64,000 nt of DNA from Helicobacter himalayensis (GCF_001602095.1 NZ_CP014991.1:868001-932000); one strand, 5' to 3'. Counted from the first letter of the stretch, positions 36,964-45,699 are shown. The notes: generated by a model not told the origin, from the sequence alone. Numbers and translations are program-made.

Positions 36964-36973
36964 GGGGGGGGGG
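36964..36973 (+). repeat. intergenic G10 homopolymer between gtrB-like gene and feoB
   Basis: Ten G, preceded by TTGACAA. It lies five bases upstream of the Fur box and about 45 bases upstream of the feoB -10 box. A length change could alter expression of either neighbour. Confidence 0.85.
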
Positions 36974-36978
36974 ATATT

Positions 36979-36993
36979 TAATAACAATTCTTA
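36979..36993 (+). promoter_or_regulatory. probable Fur box upstream of feoB
   Basis: TAATAACAATTCTTA matches the H. pylori Fur consensus TAATAATnATTATTA at 12 of 14 fixed positions. It ends 21 bases before the -10 box, overlapping where a -35 would lie, which fits repression by iron-loaded Fur. Confidence 0.6.
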
Positions 36994-37014
36994 AAAATAT
37001 TAATCTTGCTTGGC

Positions 37015-37020
37015 TACAAT
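37015..37020 (+). promoter_or_regulatory. -10 box of feoB
   Basis: TACAAT 39 bases before the ATG at 37060, preceded by a TG two bases further upstream. Confidence 0.5.
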
Positions 37021-37059
37021 ACGCGCTAACGAAGTTTGATTTATATTTAGGATAGGCTT

Positions 37060-39576
37060 ATGCAAGATTCACATAAAACCATCACAATAGTACTTGTCGG
37101 ACAACCAAATGTCGGCAAAAGCTCGCTTATAAACACTATCTCTGGGGCAAATCTCAAAGTCGGAAATTTCAGCGGTGTAACGATAGAAAAAACCCAAACC
37201 ACGCTTTTTTACAAGGACTACAAACTTGATTTTATCGATTTGCCCGGGCTTTATATGCTTAATGAATATTCGCAAGAAGAGCGCATAAGCTCGCAATTCC
37301 TGCAAAATGGCGCGTATGATATGATTGTGAATGTTATAGATTCTACTAATCTTGCGCGCAATCTCTGCCTAAGCCTGCAACTTAAAAATTTTGACAAAAA
37401 AATGCTACTTACTCTCAATATGTCCGATGAAGCTAAAAAAGAGCATTTAGAGATATCCCTAAAGCTTTTGGCACAGAATCTAGGCGTGCCGTGCGTAAGT
37501 GTGAGCGCAAAGAATAATGAAAATATTACTGCTTTGCTTGAGCAAATTGTCACACTTTATGAGGAGAGGAATACTGGGGTTTTGCAAAATACACATTGGA
37601 TAGAATCTAAAATCTCCAAACAACTTGATAGAATCTTAGATTTTAATCAACCAAACAGCGTTGCAGAATCTACAGATTCTATCAATCAAAAAAATGCCGA
37701 ATATAGGCGCGGAGTGGAGCCGAGCGGAATTCACTTCCGCGAAGGTGATAGCATTAATGGGATAGAATCTAAAGCCTTTGCCTACTTTTCGCCAATCACA
37801 CAGACACATTTAAAAGAAATGTATGAGTTTTTGCGCGTGCAAGATTCTGCGCTTTTAGGGGAAATTTTGCCTTTTAGTGCAGAATATACGCAAAATACGC
37901 AAGATTCCCAAAAAAGCATTCAAAAAGGCGCGAGGTATCAAAAATATTTGCAATTTCTTTCGATAGCACTTTTATCAAAAGAGCAAAGCACGCAGGCAAC
38001 ACTTTTAAAATTAATAGATTCTAAGCAGGGTTTTAGCCAACAAGCACGCGCAATTTTAGCAAAACAAGAATTCATCATAGCCGCACTTTTAGAGCAAAAA
38101 AACGAGGATTCTATTCAAGAGCTTTTCGCGCAAGAATACATCATCAAAGCCCACGAAATCGCCACAAAATGCACGATTAAAAAGGGTATGAGCAACAATC
38201 TCACGCAAGAGTTTGATAAAATCTTTTTGAATAAATATCTAGGAATTGTGTTTTTTCTTTTCTTTATGTGGGGGATTTTTGAGATTACCTTTGTTTTTGG
38301 CGAGTATCCCAAAGAGTGGATTGAGAAAGGTATGGCAAACGTTGGTGAGGTTTTAAAAGAGCATATTCCTATCGCGTGGCTTGGCTCGCTTGTGAGCGAT
38401 GGGATTTTAGCGGGTGTGAGTGCGGTGCTTAGCTTTTTGCCACATATTTTGTTGCTATTTCTAGGTATTATTTTTTTAGAAACCACCGGTTATATGGCGC
38501 GCGTGGCATATTTGCTTGATGGCTTTTTACATAAGTTTGGCTTACACGGAAAAAGTTTTATCCCTCTGGTTACAGGCTTTGGCTGTTCTGTGCCGGCGTT
38601 TATGGCAACACGCACTTTGAAAAACAAGACAGATAAGCTTTTGACGCTTTTTATTATTAACTTTATGAGTTGTAGCGCGCGACTACCGATATACACGCTT
38701 TTTGTGGGGATATTTTTCCCTTCAAATATCGCTGGGAGTGTGCTTTTTGGAATCTACATTTTTGGCGCGCTTGTAGGACTTTGTATAGCGAAATTTTTAA
38801 AGCTTAGCATTTTCCGCGGGGCTTATGAACCTTTTATTATGGAAATCCCAAAATACCGCTTGCCGAGCCTGCGACTTATCACAATAAGCGTGTATCAAAA
38901 GGCAGCAATGTATATCAAAAAGGCTGGGGGCTTTATTTTGCTCGCGTCAATGCTTATTTGGTTTGCCACAAGTTACCCCAAAAATAGTGCGCTAGAAAGC
39001 GAATATGAGAAAAAGATCAGTGCCTTGCAAATGCAAGACAACACAGAATCTCACGCACAAGATTCCCAAACTTTGGCGCAAAACACAGAATCTGCGCACA
39101 AAATAAAAGAAACAAACACAGAAAATCTTAAGCAAGAAAACGCGGAGATTCTCGCACTTAAAAACGAACTACAATCAAAGCTTTTAGAGCAAAGCTTTTT
39201 GGGGCGCATTGGGGAATTTATCGCGCCGGCATTTGCGCCTATGAAGTTTGATTGGCGTTTATGTGTAAGCTTGCTTAATGGTTTGGCGGCAAAAGAGGTG
39301 GTGATTTCATCAATGGGCGTTTTGTATGTGTTGGGTGAGGGGCTAGATGAGGAAAGTCAAAGCCTGCAAGAAATCATTGCAAAAAACGTGAGTTTCCCAA
39401 CAGCAGTGGCTTTTATCCTGTTTGTAATGTTTTATAGTCCCTGCCTTGCTGCAAGCGTGGTGTTTGCCAAAGAGGCCGGCTCGTGGAAGTATCTCGTAGG
39501 GCTTTTTATTTTTACAAGCGTTGTAGCGTATGTCTTTTCATTTTTGGGCTACAAAACAGTGAATATATTTGTATAG
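37060..39576 (+). CDS. feoB: ferrous iron transporter FeoB, enlarged
   Basis: 838 residues; H. pylori FeoB has about 640. It imports Fe2+ and is needed for gut and gastric colonisation. The G domain shows G1 GQPNVGKSS (residues 13-21), G3 DLPG and G4 NMSD. The membrane part has the gate motif GFGCSVPAFMATRT, the SCSARLPIY stretch and a second gate at AAKEVVISSMGVLY. The extra length is in two places: residues 200-300, between the G domain and the membrane part, including hairpin copy D; and 655-715, a Gln/Glu-rich stretch likely to form a coiled coil. The start at 37060 has AGGA and a Fur box upstream. feoA is not adjacent. Confidence 0.95.
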   Translation: MQDSHKTITIVLVGQPNVGKSSLINTISGANLKVGNFSGVTIEKTQTTLFYKDYKLDFIDLPGLYMLNEYSQEERISSQFLQNGAYDMIVNVIDSTNLARNLCLSLQLKNFDKKMLLTLNMSDEAKKEHLEISLKLLAQNLGVPCVSVSAKNNENITALLEQIVTLYEERNTGVLQNTHWIESKISKQLDRILDFNQPNSVAESTDSINQKNAEYRRGVEPSGIHFREGDSINGIESKAFAYFSPITQTHLKEMYEFLRVQDSALLGEILPFSAEYTQNTQDSQKSIQKGARYQKYLQFLSIALLSKEQSTQATLLKLIDSKQGFSQQARAILAKQEFIIAALLEQKNEDSIQELFAQEYIIKAHEIATKCTIKKGMSNNLTQEFDKIFLNKYLGIVFFLFFMWGIFEITFVFGEYPKEWIEKGMANVGEVLKEHIPIAWLGSLVSDGILAGVSAVLSFLPHILLLFLGIIFLETTGYMARVAYLLDGFLHKFGLHGKSFIPLVTGFGCSVPAFMATRTLKNKTDKLLTLFIINFMSCSARLPIYTLFVGIFFPSNIAGSVLFGIYIFGALVGLCIAKFLKLSIFRGAYEPFIMEIPKYRLPSLRLITISVYQKAAMYIKKAGGFILLASMLIWFATSYPKNSALESEYEKKISALQMQDNTESHAQDSQTLAQNTESAHKIKETNTENLKQENAEILALKNELQSKLLEQSFLGRIGEFIAPAFAPMKFDWRLCVSLLNGLAAKEVVISSMGVLYVLGEGLDEESQSLQEIIAKNVSFPTAVAFILFVMFYSPCLAASVVFAKEAGSWKYLVGLFIFTSVVAYVFSFLGYKTVNIFV
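37684..37770 (+). repeat. dispersed hairpin element, copy D (inside feoB)
   Basis: The stem is GCGGAA (37724-37729) and TTCCGC (37735-37740) with loop TTCAC, perfectly paired. It encodes NQKNAEYRRG and SGIHFREGDSINGIES at FeoB residues 209-237. The segment from the stem to GGTGATAGC is identical to copy C2 in the gtrB-like gene about 1.1 kb away. A further short NQPNSVAES piece just upstream (37647-37670) may be an older fragment. Confidence 0.85.
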
Positions 39577-39578
39577 AT

Positions 39579-39614
39579 TCTATAATTTTGGCTGTTTCTA
39601 TAATTTTAGCTGTT
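39579..39614 (+). repeat. 18-base tandem direct repeat after feoB
   Basis: TCTATAATTTTGGCTGTT is followed at once by TCTATAATTTTAGCTGTT, one base different. It lies just after the feoB stop and before the tRNA genes on the other strand. It may mark recent slippage. Confidence 0.75.
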
Positions 39615-39660
39615 TCTTTGGTGTAAAGATTGAAATTATAAGAATCTAGGCTTGCCTAAG

Positions 39661-39737
39661 TGGTACGCCCAAGAGGATTCGAACCTCTGACCTACGGCTT
39701 AGAAGGCCGTTGCTCTATCCAACTGAGCTATGAGCGC
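39661..39737 (-). tRNA. tRNA-Arg (anticodon TCT)
   Basis: 77 bases with an encoded CCA. Acceptor stem GCGCTCA pairs with TGGGCGT. The anticodon loop CTTCTAA lies in an ACGGC/GCCGT stem, and the T arm has GGTTCGAATCC. It is last of four tRNA genes on the minus strand. Confidence 0.96.
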
Positions 39738-39742
39738 ATAGG

Positions 39743-39819
39743 TGGCACGCTCGGAGGGAGTTGAACCCCCAACCCTCAGATCCGAAGTCTGATGCTCTAT
39801 CCAATTGAGCTACGAACGC
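39743..39819 (-). tRNA. tRNA-Arg (anticodon TCG)
   Basis: 77 bases with CCA. Acceptor stem GCGTTCG pairs with CGAGCGT. The loop TTCGGAT with anticodon TCG lies in a CAGAC/GTCTG-type stem. It is five bases from the neighbouring tRNA-Arg. Confidence 0.94.
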
Positions 39820-39856
39820 AGATATTTTAGGATTTAAAATTTGGTTGCTTAAATTA

Positions 39857-39934
39857 TGGGGTGGGTGATGGGGCTCGAACCCACGACCCTCAGTGCCACA
39901 AACTGATGCTCTAACCAACTGAGCTACACCCACC
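39857..39934 (-). tRNA. tRNA-His (anticodon GTG)
   Basis: The anticodon loop is TTGTGGC. Acceptor GTGGGTG pairs with CACCCAC. The extra 5' G (39934) opposite the discriminator C is the identity element of tRNA-His. CCA is encoded. Confidence 0.96.
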
Positions 39935-39955
39935 AAAATTTAAAAAAATGAAAAA

Positions 39956-40033
39956 TGGTCGGGGCGAAAGGATTCGAACCTTCGACCCCTTGGTCCCAAA
40001 CCAAGTGCGCTAACCAGACTGCGCCACGCCCCG
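39956..40033 (-). tRNA. tRNA-Pro (anticodon TGG)
   Basis: 78 bases with CCA. Acceptor CGGGGCG pairs perfectly with CGCCCCG. The loop TTTGGGA carries anticodon TGG. It is the first gene of the Pro-His-Arg-Arg run. Confidence 0.96.
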
Positions 40034-40053
40034 ACTAGTGAAACAAAGCGCGC

Positions 40054-40059
40054 ATTATA
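40054..40059 (-). promoter_or_regulatory. -10 box of the tRNA operon
   Basis: A perfect TATAAT on the minus strand, about 20 bases before the 5' end of tRNA-Pro. It is followed by GCGCGC, a GC-rich discriminator of the kind found at stable-RNA promoters under growth-rate (stringent) control. Confidence 0.65.
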
Positions 40060-40193
40060 ATTTTTTAGAGTTTAAAAAAGGCTTATAAAAACCTTGATTG
40101 CAAAGAAAAAATTAAGAGAAATTTTGCAAAAATTTGCCCTTACACCCGCAAACACCACAAGCGCATTTTTACACAAGAAAATGGAGAATCAAA

Positions 40194-41030
40194 ATGGATA
40201 AAAATACACAAAAAAACACCCTTGTTCCAAACACGCAAAAAGCCTTCCCTGCTCTCACTATCGCTGGAAGCGACTGCAGTGGTGGGGCTGGGATACAGGC
40301 GGATTTGAAAACCTTTGGCGCACACAATGTCTTTGGTATGAGTGTGGTGCTAAGCATCGTGGCAGAAAACACCGCGCGCGTGATTTCAAGCTATGATATT
40401 CCGCGAGATTCTATCAATGCGCAGTTTGAAGCCATTTTTGAAGACATTCCCCCGCTTGCGTGTAAGGTCGGAATGCTCGGCTCAAGCGAGATTATCGAGT
40501 GTGTGGCACAAAATCTTGCACATTATAAGCCTAAAAATGTCGTGATTGATCCCGTGATGTTTGCAAAAAATGGCTTCGCACTTATGCCAGAATCCATTCG
40601 CGAACATTTTAAAAATACGATACTTGGCTTTGCTGATGTGCTAACACCAAATATCCCAGAAGCTCAAGCGCTGTGTGGTGTGGAAATCCACGATACAGAA
40701 TCTATGAAAGTCGCAGCACACAAGCTTTTTGATATGGGCGCAAAGTCGGTGTTACTTAAAGGTGGGCATAAAGAGGAAAATTGTGATGATGTTTTTTATG
40801 ATGGGAGAGAATTTCACACCTTGCGCGCACAAAAGATACAGACCAAAAACACGCACGGCACAGGCTGCACGCTAAGTTCAGCTATCGCGGCAAACCTCGC
40901 ACTTGGCAAGGGAATGCTAGATTCTATCACACTCGCAAAGGAATATGTGTTTAAGGCAATTTTGTATTCTTTTGCACTTGGCAAAGGCAATGGACCAACA
41001 AATCACTTTTGGAGAAACACACTCACCTAA
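40194..41030 (+). CDS. thiD: hydroxymethylpyrimidine / phosphomethylpyrimidine kinase ThiD
   Basis: 278 residues from ATG 40194, which has GGAGA upstream; an in-frame CTG-type extension to 40134 is rejected. ThiD phosphorylates HMP twice for thiamine synthesis. ALTIAGSDCSGGAGIQADLKTF at the start, VIDPVMFAKNG, LLKGGH and the anion-hole motif NTHGTGCTLSSAIAANLA are all present. It is transcribed alone, towards clpB. Confidence 0.95.
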   Translation: MDKNTQKNTLVPNTQKAFPALTIAGSDCSGGAGIQADLKTFGAHNVFGMSVVLSIVAENTARVISSYDIPRDSINAQFEAIFEDIPPLACKVGMLGSSEIIECVAQNLAHYKPKNVVIDPVMFAKNGFALMPESIREHFKNTILGFADVLTPNIPEAQALCGVEIHDTESMKVAAHKLFDMGAKSVLLKGGHKEENCDDVFYDGREFHTLRAQKIQTKNTHGTGCTLSSAIAANLALGKGMLDSITLAKEYVFKAILYSFALGKGNGPTNHFWRNTLT

Positions 41031-41106
41031 GACTTATATAATCCTTGCAGGAGCAATCCACCTCCACTCTATTTGCCATGCTTTAAGATATTGCATTGCA
41101 AAAATC

Positions 41107-43680
41107 CTATGAAATTTTTACGCTAATTTCCTCATTTTTTATTCCAAACTCGACTTTTGAGCCTTCTTTGATTTCATCTTTTAAGATTAAATCCGCGAGT
41201 CTGTCCTCTATTTCTTCATACAGTGCGCGTTTGAGCGGTCTTGCGCCATAGATTGGGTCAAATCCAGCTTTGGCAATAAACTCTTTTGCAGGCTTTGTGA
41301 GCGTGATTTCGATACCTTTTTCAGCCACGATTCTTGCAATATGTGAAAACATAATATCCACAATCCCCACAATCGCGCCCATATCAAGTGGGTTGAAAAT
41401 CACAATATCATCAAGGCGATTTAAAAATTCTGGCTTAAAATAGTGTTTCAAAAGTTCTTTGACGCGAGATTCTCGCTCAAGTTTGTCGGTAGTCTCTAAA
41501 ATCTTATCGCTTCCGATATTGCTCGTCAAAATAATAATGGTGTTTGAAAAATCCACCACAACACCCTTATTGTCCGTCAAGCGCCCATCATCAAGCACCT
41601 GCAAAAGGATATTAAACACATCAGGGTGTGCCTTTTCAATCTCATCAAAAAGCACGACAGAATAAGGCTTACGTCTAACTGCCTCTGTGAGCTGTCCGCC
41701 CTCCTCATAGCCCACATAGCCCGGTGCTGCGCCAACCAAACGACTAACGGAATGCTTTTCCATATATTCGCTCATATCGATTCGGATAAGGTTTTTTGTG
41801 CTATCAAATAAAAAATTTGCGAGGCTTTTTGCACTTTGCGTTTTTCCCACACCTGTGGGTCCAAGGAAGAGAAAGCTTCCGATTGGGCGTGAAGATTCAT
41901 TTAATCCGGCTTTATTGCGTTTGATTGTGCGAGAGATAGCGTGCAAAGCCTCATCTTGCCCCACCACGCTTTTTGCAAGCTCAGATTCAATACCCAAAAT
42001 GCGCTCTTTTTGACTCTGCAACATTTTGCTTACAGGGATTTGCGTCCATCGGCTGACAATCCCCGCGATAATCTCCTCTGTCACAGCATTTTTAAGCAAT
42101 GTGCCATCTTTTTGCATAGTTTCCCATTTCTCTTGCAGTTTTCGCTCTTTTTCCTGTGCTTCTGGGATTTTGCCATAATCAATTTCTGCAGCTTTATTAA
42201 AATCGCCCGCTCTCTTTGCCAGCTCGGATTGACTTTGTAGAGAATCTACCTCGCTTTTTAGCTCGGCGATTTGGCGGAAAATATTTTTTTCATTTTCAAA
42301 CTGCCCCTCCAGACGTGCTTTTTCCTCATTATAATCTCCTAGCTCTTTTTGTATTTCCTCTAATCGCGCAGTGTTAGCCTTTTCGCCCTCCATATTAAGT
42401 GCCTGCTTTTCGACTTCAAGGCTTTGGATTTGACGCTTAATCTTGCTAAGTTCATAAGGCTCGGATTCTATTTGCATTTTAAGCTCCGCTGCGCCCTCAT
42501 CAATCAAATCAATTGCCTTATCAGGCAAAAATCTATCCGGAATATAACGTTGAGAAAGCTTCACAGCAGCCACAAGCGCGGTGTCTGTGATATTGACATT
42601 ATGATGTGCTTCTAGCTTTTGTTTAATCCCGCGCAGGATTTGCAACGCCTCATTTGTATTGGGCTCATTGAGTGTTATTGGCTGGAATCGCCTTGTGAGC
42701 GCGGCATCTTTTTCAAAATATTTGCGATATTCCTTAAGCGTAGTTGCGCCAATTGTATGCAACTCACCGCGCGCTAATGCAGGCTTTAGGATATTTGCCG
42801 CGTCCATACTGCCTTCACTTGCGCCCGCACCCACGATTGTATGAATCTCATCGATGAATAAAATCACATTCCCACTTTTTTTAACTTCATTAATAACAGC
42901 CTTTAAACGCTCTTCAAACTCGCCTCTATACTTCGCGCCTGCGATAAGTGCGCTCATATCAAGGGCAATAACGCGTTTGTTTTGTAAGCTTAGAGGCACA
43001 TTTTTTGCCACGATTTTTTGTGCTAATCCTTCCACCGCAGCAGTTTTCCCCACGCCGGGCTCACCGAGTAAGATTGGATTATTTTTTGTCTTGCGGATAA
43101 GAATCTGCATCATTGCCGTGATTTCCTCATCGCGCCCGATAACTGGATCAATCTTATTTTCAAGCGCCTTTTTGGTTAGGTCGATTCCATATTTTTCTAA
43201 GGATTCAAAGTTATCATCATCATTTTGGTCTTGGATTTTCGCGCCTGCACGGATAGCCTGCAAAGTTTTTTTTAGCTCGCTTATATCCATATATTTGTCA
43301 AAAATCTCCCTAAACGCGCAATCCTGCACATTTGCGATTAAAAAAGTATCCACCGCCACATAGCTATCGCCATTTTTCGTAGCCTCACCGAGCGCGAGAT
43401 TGAGCGCATCACTAAGGGATTTTGAGATACTAAGATTTTCCTTTGATACACTTGAAGCCTTAGGAAGCTTATCTACCACACTGCGCGCTTCTAGCTCGAT
43501 TGGGGTTTTGTCAATATTACATTTATTAAGCGCTTGATTAAGCAGTGATTGAGAATCGCTCAAAAGCGCCCAATACATATGCGCAGGGGTGATTTCCGCG
43601 TTTTTGCTATGCAACGCCAAAGCCGCGGCACTATCGAGTGTTTGTTTGAGTTGATTGGTGAGTTTTTCAAAAATATTCAT
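41107..43680 (-). CDS. clpB: protein disaggregase ClpB
   Basis: 857 residues. The hexameric AAA+ machine rescues aggregated proteins together with DnaK. In order: N domain (to about 145), NBD1 with Walker A GEPGVGKT (206-213), the coiled-coil M domain (about 400-520) and NBD2 with Walker A GPTGVGKT near residue 605. The GYVGYEEGG pore loop of NBD2 is visible. A consensus promoter overlapped by an HspR-type inverted repeat lies 66-95 bases upstream, suggesting heat-shock control. Confidence 0.97.
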   Translation of the reverse strand: MNIFEKLTNQLKQTLDSAAALALHSKNAEITPAHMYWALLSDSQSLLNQALNKCNIDKTPIELEARSVVDKLPKASSVSKENLSISKSLSDALNLALGEATKNGDSYVAVDTFLIANVQDCAFREIFDKYMDISELKKTLQAIRAGAKIQDQNDDDNFESLEKYGIDLTKKALENKIDPVIGRDEEITAMMQILIRKTKNNPILLGEPGVGKTAAVEGLAQKIVAKNVPLSLQNKRVIALDMSALIAGAKYRGEFEERLKAVINEVKKSGNVILFIDEIHTIVGAGASEGSMDAANILKPALARGELHTIGATTLKEYRKYFEKDAALTRRFQPITLNEPNTNEALQILRGIKQKLEAHHNVNITDTALVAAVKLSQRYIPDRFLPDKAIDLIDEGAAELKMQIESEPYELSKIKRQIQSLEVEKQALNMEGEKANTARLEEIQKELGDYNEEKARLEGQFENEKNIFRQIAELKSEVDSLQSQSELAKRAGDFNKAAEIDYGKIPEAQEKERKLQEKWETMQKDGTLLKNAVTEEIIAGIVSRWTQIPVSKMLQSQKERILGIESELAKSVVGQDEALHAISRTIKRNKAGLNESSRPIGSFLFLGPTGVGKTQSAKSLANFLFDSTKNLIRIDMSEYMEKHSVSRLVGAAPGYVGYEEGGQLTEAVRRKPYSVVLFDEIEKAHPDVFNILLQVLDDGRLTDNKGVVVDFSNTIIILTSNIGSDKILETTDKLERESRVKELLKHYFKPEFLNRLDDIVIFNPLDMGAIVGIVDIMFSHIARIVAEKGIEITLTKPAKEFIAKAGFDPIYGARPLKRALYEEIEDRLADLILKDEIKEGSKVEFGIKNEEISVKIS

Positions 43681-43745
43681 ACTATTCTCCTAAAAATAAA
43701 ATATGCTTGCTTAAACAAATTTTCTCAAAGTTTAAGTGTGGTCGC

Positions 43746-43774
43746 ATTATATAAGTTTAGTCATTTAATGTCAA
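43746..43774 (-). promoter_or_regulatory. consensus sigma-70-type promoter of clpB
   Basis: On the minus strand TTGACA (43774-43769), a 17-base spacer and TATAAT (43751-43746). Both hexamers are perfect, which is rare in this group and fits a strong promoter held in check by a repressor. The transcript start would be near 43739, giving a leader of about 59 bases. Confidence 0.8.
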
Positions 43775-43775
43775 G
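43755..43775 (-). promoter_or_regulatory. HAIR-like HspR operator at the clpB promoter
   Basis: CTTGACA-N7-ACTAAAC on the minus strand matches the HspR box CTTGAGT-N7-ACTCAAG at 10 of 14 positions with the right spacing. It covers the -35 box and most of the spacer. HspR controls clpB in Campylobacter jejuni; the same is inferred here. Confidence 0.6.
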
Positions 43776-43867
43776 TTTATTTATACAAATACTTATAGTT
43801 TTACGCAAGATTTGAAGCGTTAAGGAATAGCAGATTCTGCATTGTAACGCCACTATGTGCGCAAAAG

Positions 43868-45565
43868 TTACGCGTTTTTGGCTTTTTGTGCGATTGCATC
43901 AATTGTCTGCAAGCTAGATTCTAGCTTTTGGCTTACAGCGCTAAAAGCACCCAACACACCCTGTATCTGCTCGGCAGTATTGATGGTGTTTGCACTTTGA
44001 GAATTTATCCCATTCGTAACCTGATTGACGCATTCTTGGATTATCTGCAAGCTTCGCTTTGAGTCTTGGCTTTCGCTTTCTAATTGTTCAAAAATCTCGG
44101 ATTGTTCCTTTGCTGCGAGTGTGATTTCATCGATATTGCCCGTCAAAAGATTGATACTTGCTTCAATTTCTTGCAGGCTTTTTTGTGTGGATTCTGCAAG
44201 CTTGCGCACTTCATCAGCCACGACTGCAAAGCCTCTGCCGTGCTCGCCCGCACGCGCTGCCTCAATGGCAGCATTAAGCGCTAGTAAATTTGTCTGACTC
44301 GCAATCCCATCGATAAAAGTAAGCACATTTTTAATCTGTTCAATACTTGAGCCCAAATCCTGAAGTTTCGCGCTTAGCTCATTTTGAGTTTGAATGCTAG
44401 AATCTAGGCGCACAAGCAAATCCTCTAAATTTTTCCCTGCACTCTCAAACTGCCCCTGCTCTTGCAAAATCGTATTTTGAGAATCTTTCGCGCTTGCAAC
44501 GCTAGATTCTAAGATGCTTGCGAGATTTTCGCCGGATTGAATGCTTGATTTTGCCTGCACACTTATGCTTTGGAGCTGTGATTGCAGTTCTGTAACCTGC
44601 ACTCTTATGGTATGCAAGCCCTCTGCGCGCTTGCTTTCCTCGTGCTGTTGGTTTTGGATTTTGCTTTCAAGCTGTTTTGTTAAATTGCTAATTGCCGCAG
44701 AATCTAGATATTGCGCTTGCGCGCTTGGTTGAGCGCAAGCGCTGTCTTTACTCGCAGATTCTGTGTTTTTGTGGGAAAGCGTAGTGAAGGCCTGTAAAAG
44801 TTGTGCAGAATCTTGCCTAAGCGCGCTTAAATCCCTAAATGCGCCAAAGCTTATAACAACAAGTAGCAACACCAAAACGCCAAGAGCGCAAAGCAAAATA
44901 ATGCTTAACAAGCCCAACCCCTTAAATGCACCAAAAAATGAAGTCGCGCCCTGCTCTTTAGTAAGGGATTGTGAAAAAGGATTTGCTTTTTGAGAATCCA
45001 CTTTTTGGGAATCCAGTGTGTGTTGAGAATCTTTCAAAAAACTTGTATTACTCGCATAGACCTTATTAAGCAACAAAGTGTAGATTTTTTCGAAAATTTG
45101 TTGCAGTTCCTGCGCCATTTTTTGAGAATCTTCAACTTCTAGCGCGCTTGAAATCTGTGTGTAGTAGGACTTTGCCTCATTGTCGTTTTTGACAAAACTC
45201 TCATTCCAGCTTTTCACCATCGCAACGATAAGCGCGTGATTTTGTCTATCTTGCGGATTTACAAAAAGATTTGTAAGTCTTGTATGCACCTGTCCTAGGA
45301 AATCAAACTGCTCGAGTATATCTTGATTTTGCAACAAAAAATCCGCAATTTCAGAATCCTTTGCAAGTTGCGCAGAAATATCCTCCTTTGCCTGCAAAAT
45401 GCTTACTATACGCGCGCTTTCAAATCCTTTGCGCTCAAAACCTACAAGGACAAAAAACACCACACAAGCCAATAAAAAAATCACAAGCAAAATAAGAAGC
45501 TTGTTTTTCAGTCTAAGCGCGGGATTTGTGGAGTTTGTAACCGATAAATCTTGAATGGCTTGCAT
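43868..45565 (-). CDS. methyl-accepting chemotaxis protein, second in window
   Basis: 565 residues. Helix 1 at about 24-43, a small periplasmic region (about 44-210) of mostly helical character (perhaps a four-helix bundle), helix 2 at about 215-240, then a cytoplasmic coiled coil. The signalling tip [20 protein letters not shown] is conserved. No clear HAMP domain lies after helix 2. The periplasmic part has no Cache motif and is unlike that of the receptor at 22.7 kb. The ligand is unknown. Confidence 0.9.
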   Translation of the reverse strand: MQAIQDLSVTNSTNPALRLKNKLLILLVIFLLACVVFFVLVGFERKGFESARIVSILQAKEDISAQLAKDSEIADFLLQNQDILEQFDFLGQVHTRLTNLFVNPQDRQNHALIVAMVKSWNESFVKNDNEAKSYYTQISSALEVEDSQKMAQELQQIFEKIYTLLLNKVYASNTSFLKDSQHTLDSQKVDSQKANPFSQSLTKEQGATSFFGAFKGLGLLSIILLCALGVLVLLLVVISFGAFRDLSALRQDSAQLLQAFTTLSHKNTESASKDSACAQPSAQAQYLDSAAISNLTKQLESKIQNQQHEESKRAEGLHTIRVQVTELQSQLQSISVQAKSSIQSGENLASILESSVASAKDSQNTILQEQGQFESAGKNLEDLLVRLDSSIQTQNELSAKLQDLGSSIEQIKNVLTFIDGIASQTNLLALNAAIEAARAGEHGRGFAVVADEVRKLAESTQKSLQEIEASINLLTGNIDEITLAAKEQSEIFEQLESESQDSKRSLQIIQECVNQVTNGINSQSANTINTAEQIQGVLGAFSAVSQKLESSLQTIDAIAQKAKNA

Positions 45566-45624
45566 TGTATATCCTTACAAAAATAAAGTGATTTTAAGCG
45601 ATTTTCCAGCAAGTTTTATTCCAC

Positions 45625-45699
45625 TTAATGTATCTCCGCAGTCAAAACCACAACTTGTGTCTCCACGCACACACTCGGCGTTTTTTTTGATTAATAAGA
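45625..45699 (-). repeat. dispersed hairpin element, copy F (intergenic, decayed stem)
   Basis: TTAATGTATCTCCGC at the left and CACTCGGCGTTTTTTTTGATT at the right match the ends of copies C and A, in the right order and spacing. The central stem is lost. It lies between two divergently transcribed genes, ahead of the promoter of the small membrane protein gene. Confidence 0.6.

Larger units (their letters stand above)
36829..37059. promoter_or_regulatory. divergent control region between the gtrB-like gene and feoB
   Basis: 231 bases with no gene. It holds a G10 tract, a probable Fur box and a -10 box for feoB (each listed separately). The promoter for the gtr cluster should lie in its left half but no consensus box stands out. 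Confidence 0.55.

Noticed and set aside
36964-36973. The poly-G tract as part of an extended feoB coding region
   Set aside because: feoB has a good start at 37060, and the upstream frame lacks a start codon and has stops, so the tract is intergenic.
36957-36984. TTGACA at 36957-36962 as the -35 box of feoB, with TAATAA as -10
   Set aside because: TAATAA matches the -10 consensus poorly (3 of 6), and TACAAT at 37015 is better and better placed for the start codon.
39071-39200. KQENAEI in the second FeoB insert as another hairpin element
   Set aside because: Only five residues resemble the element, there is no stem, and the sequence fits a simple Glu/Lys/Gln coiled coil.
44025-44297. Plus-strand frames inside the chemoreceptor genes (also 22792-23229)
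   Set aside because: Both arise from the same conserved signalling-tip DNA read backwards.
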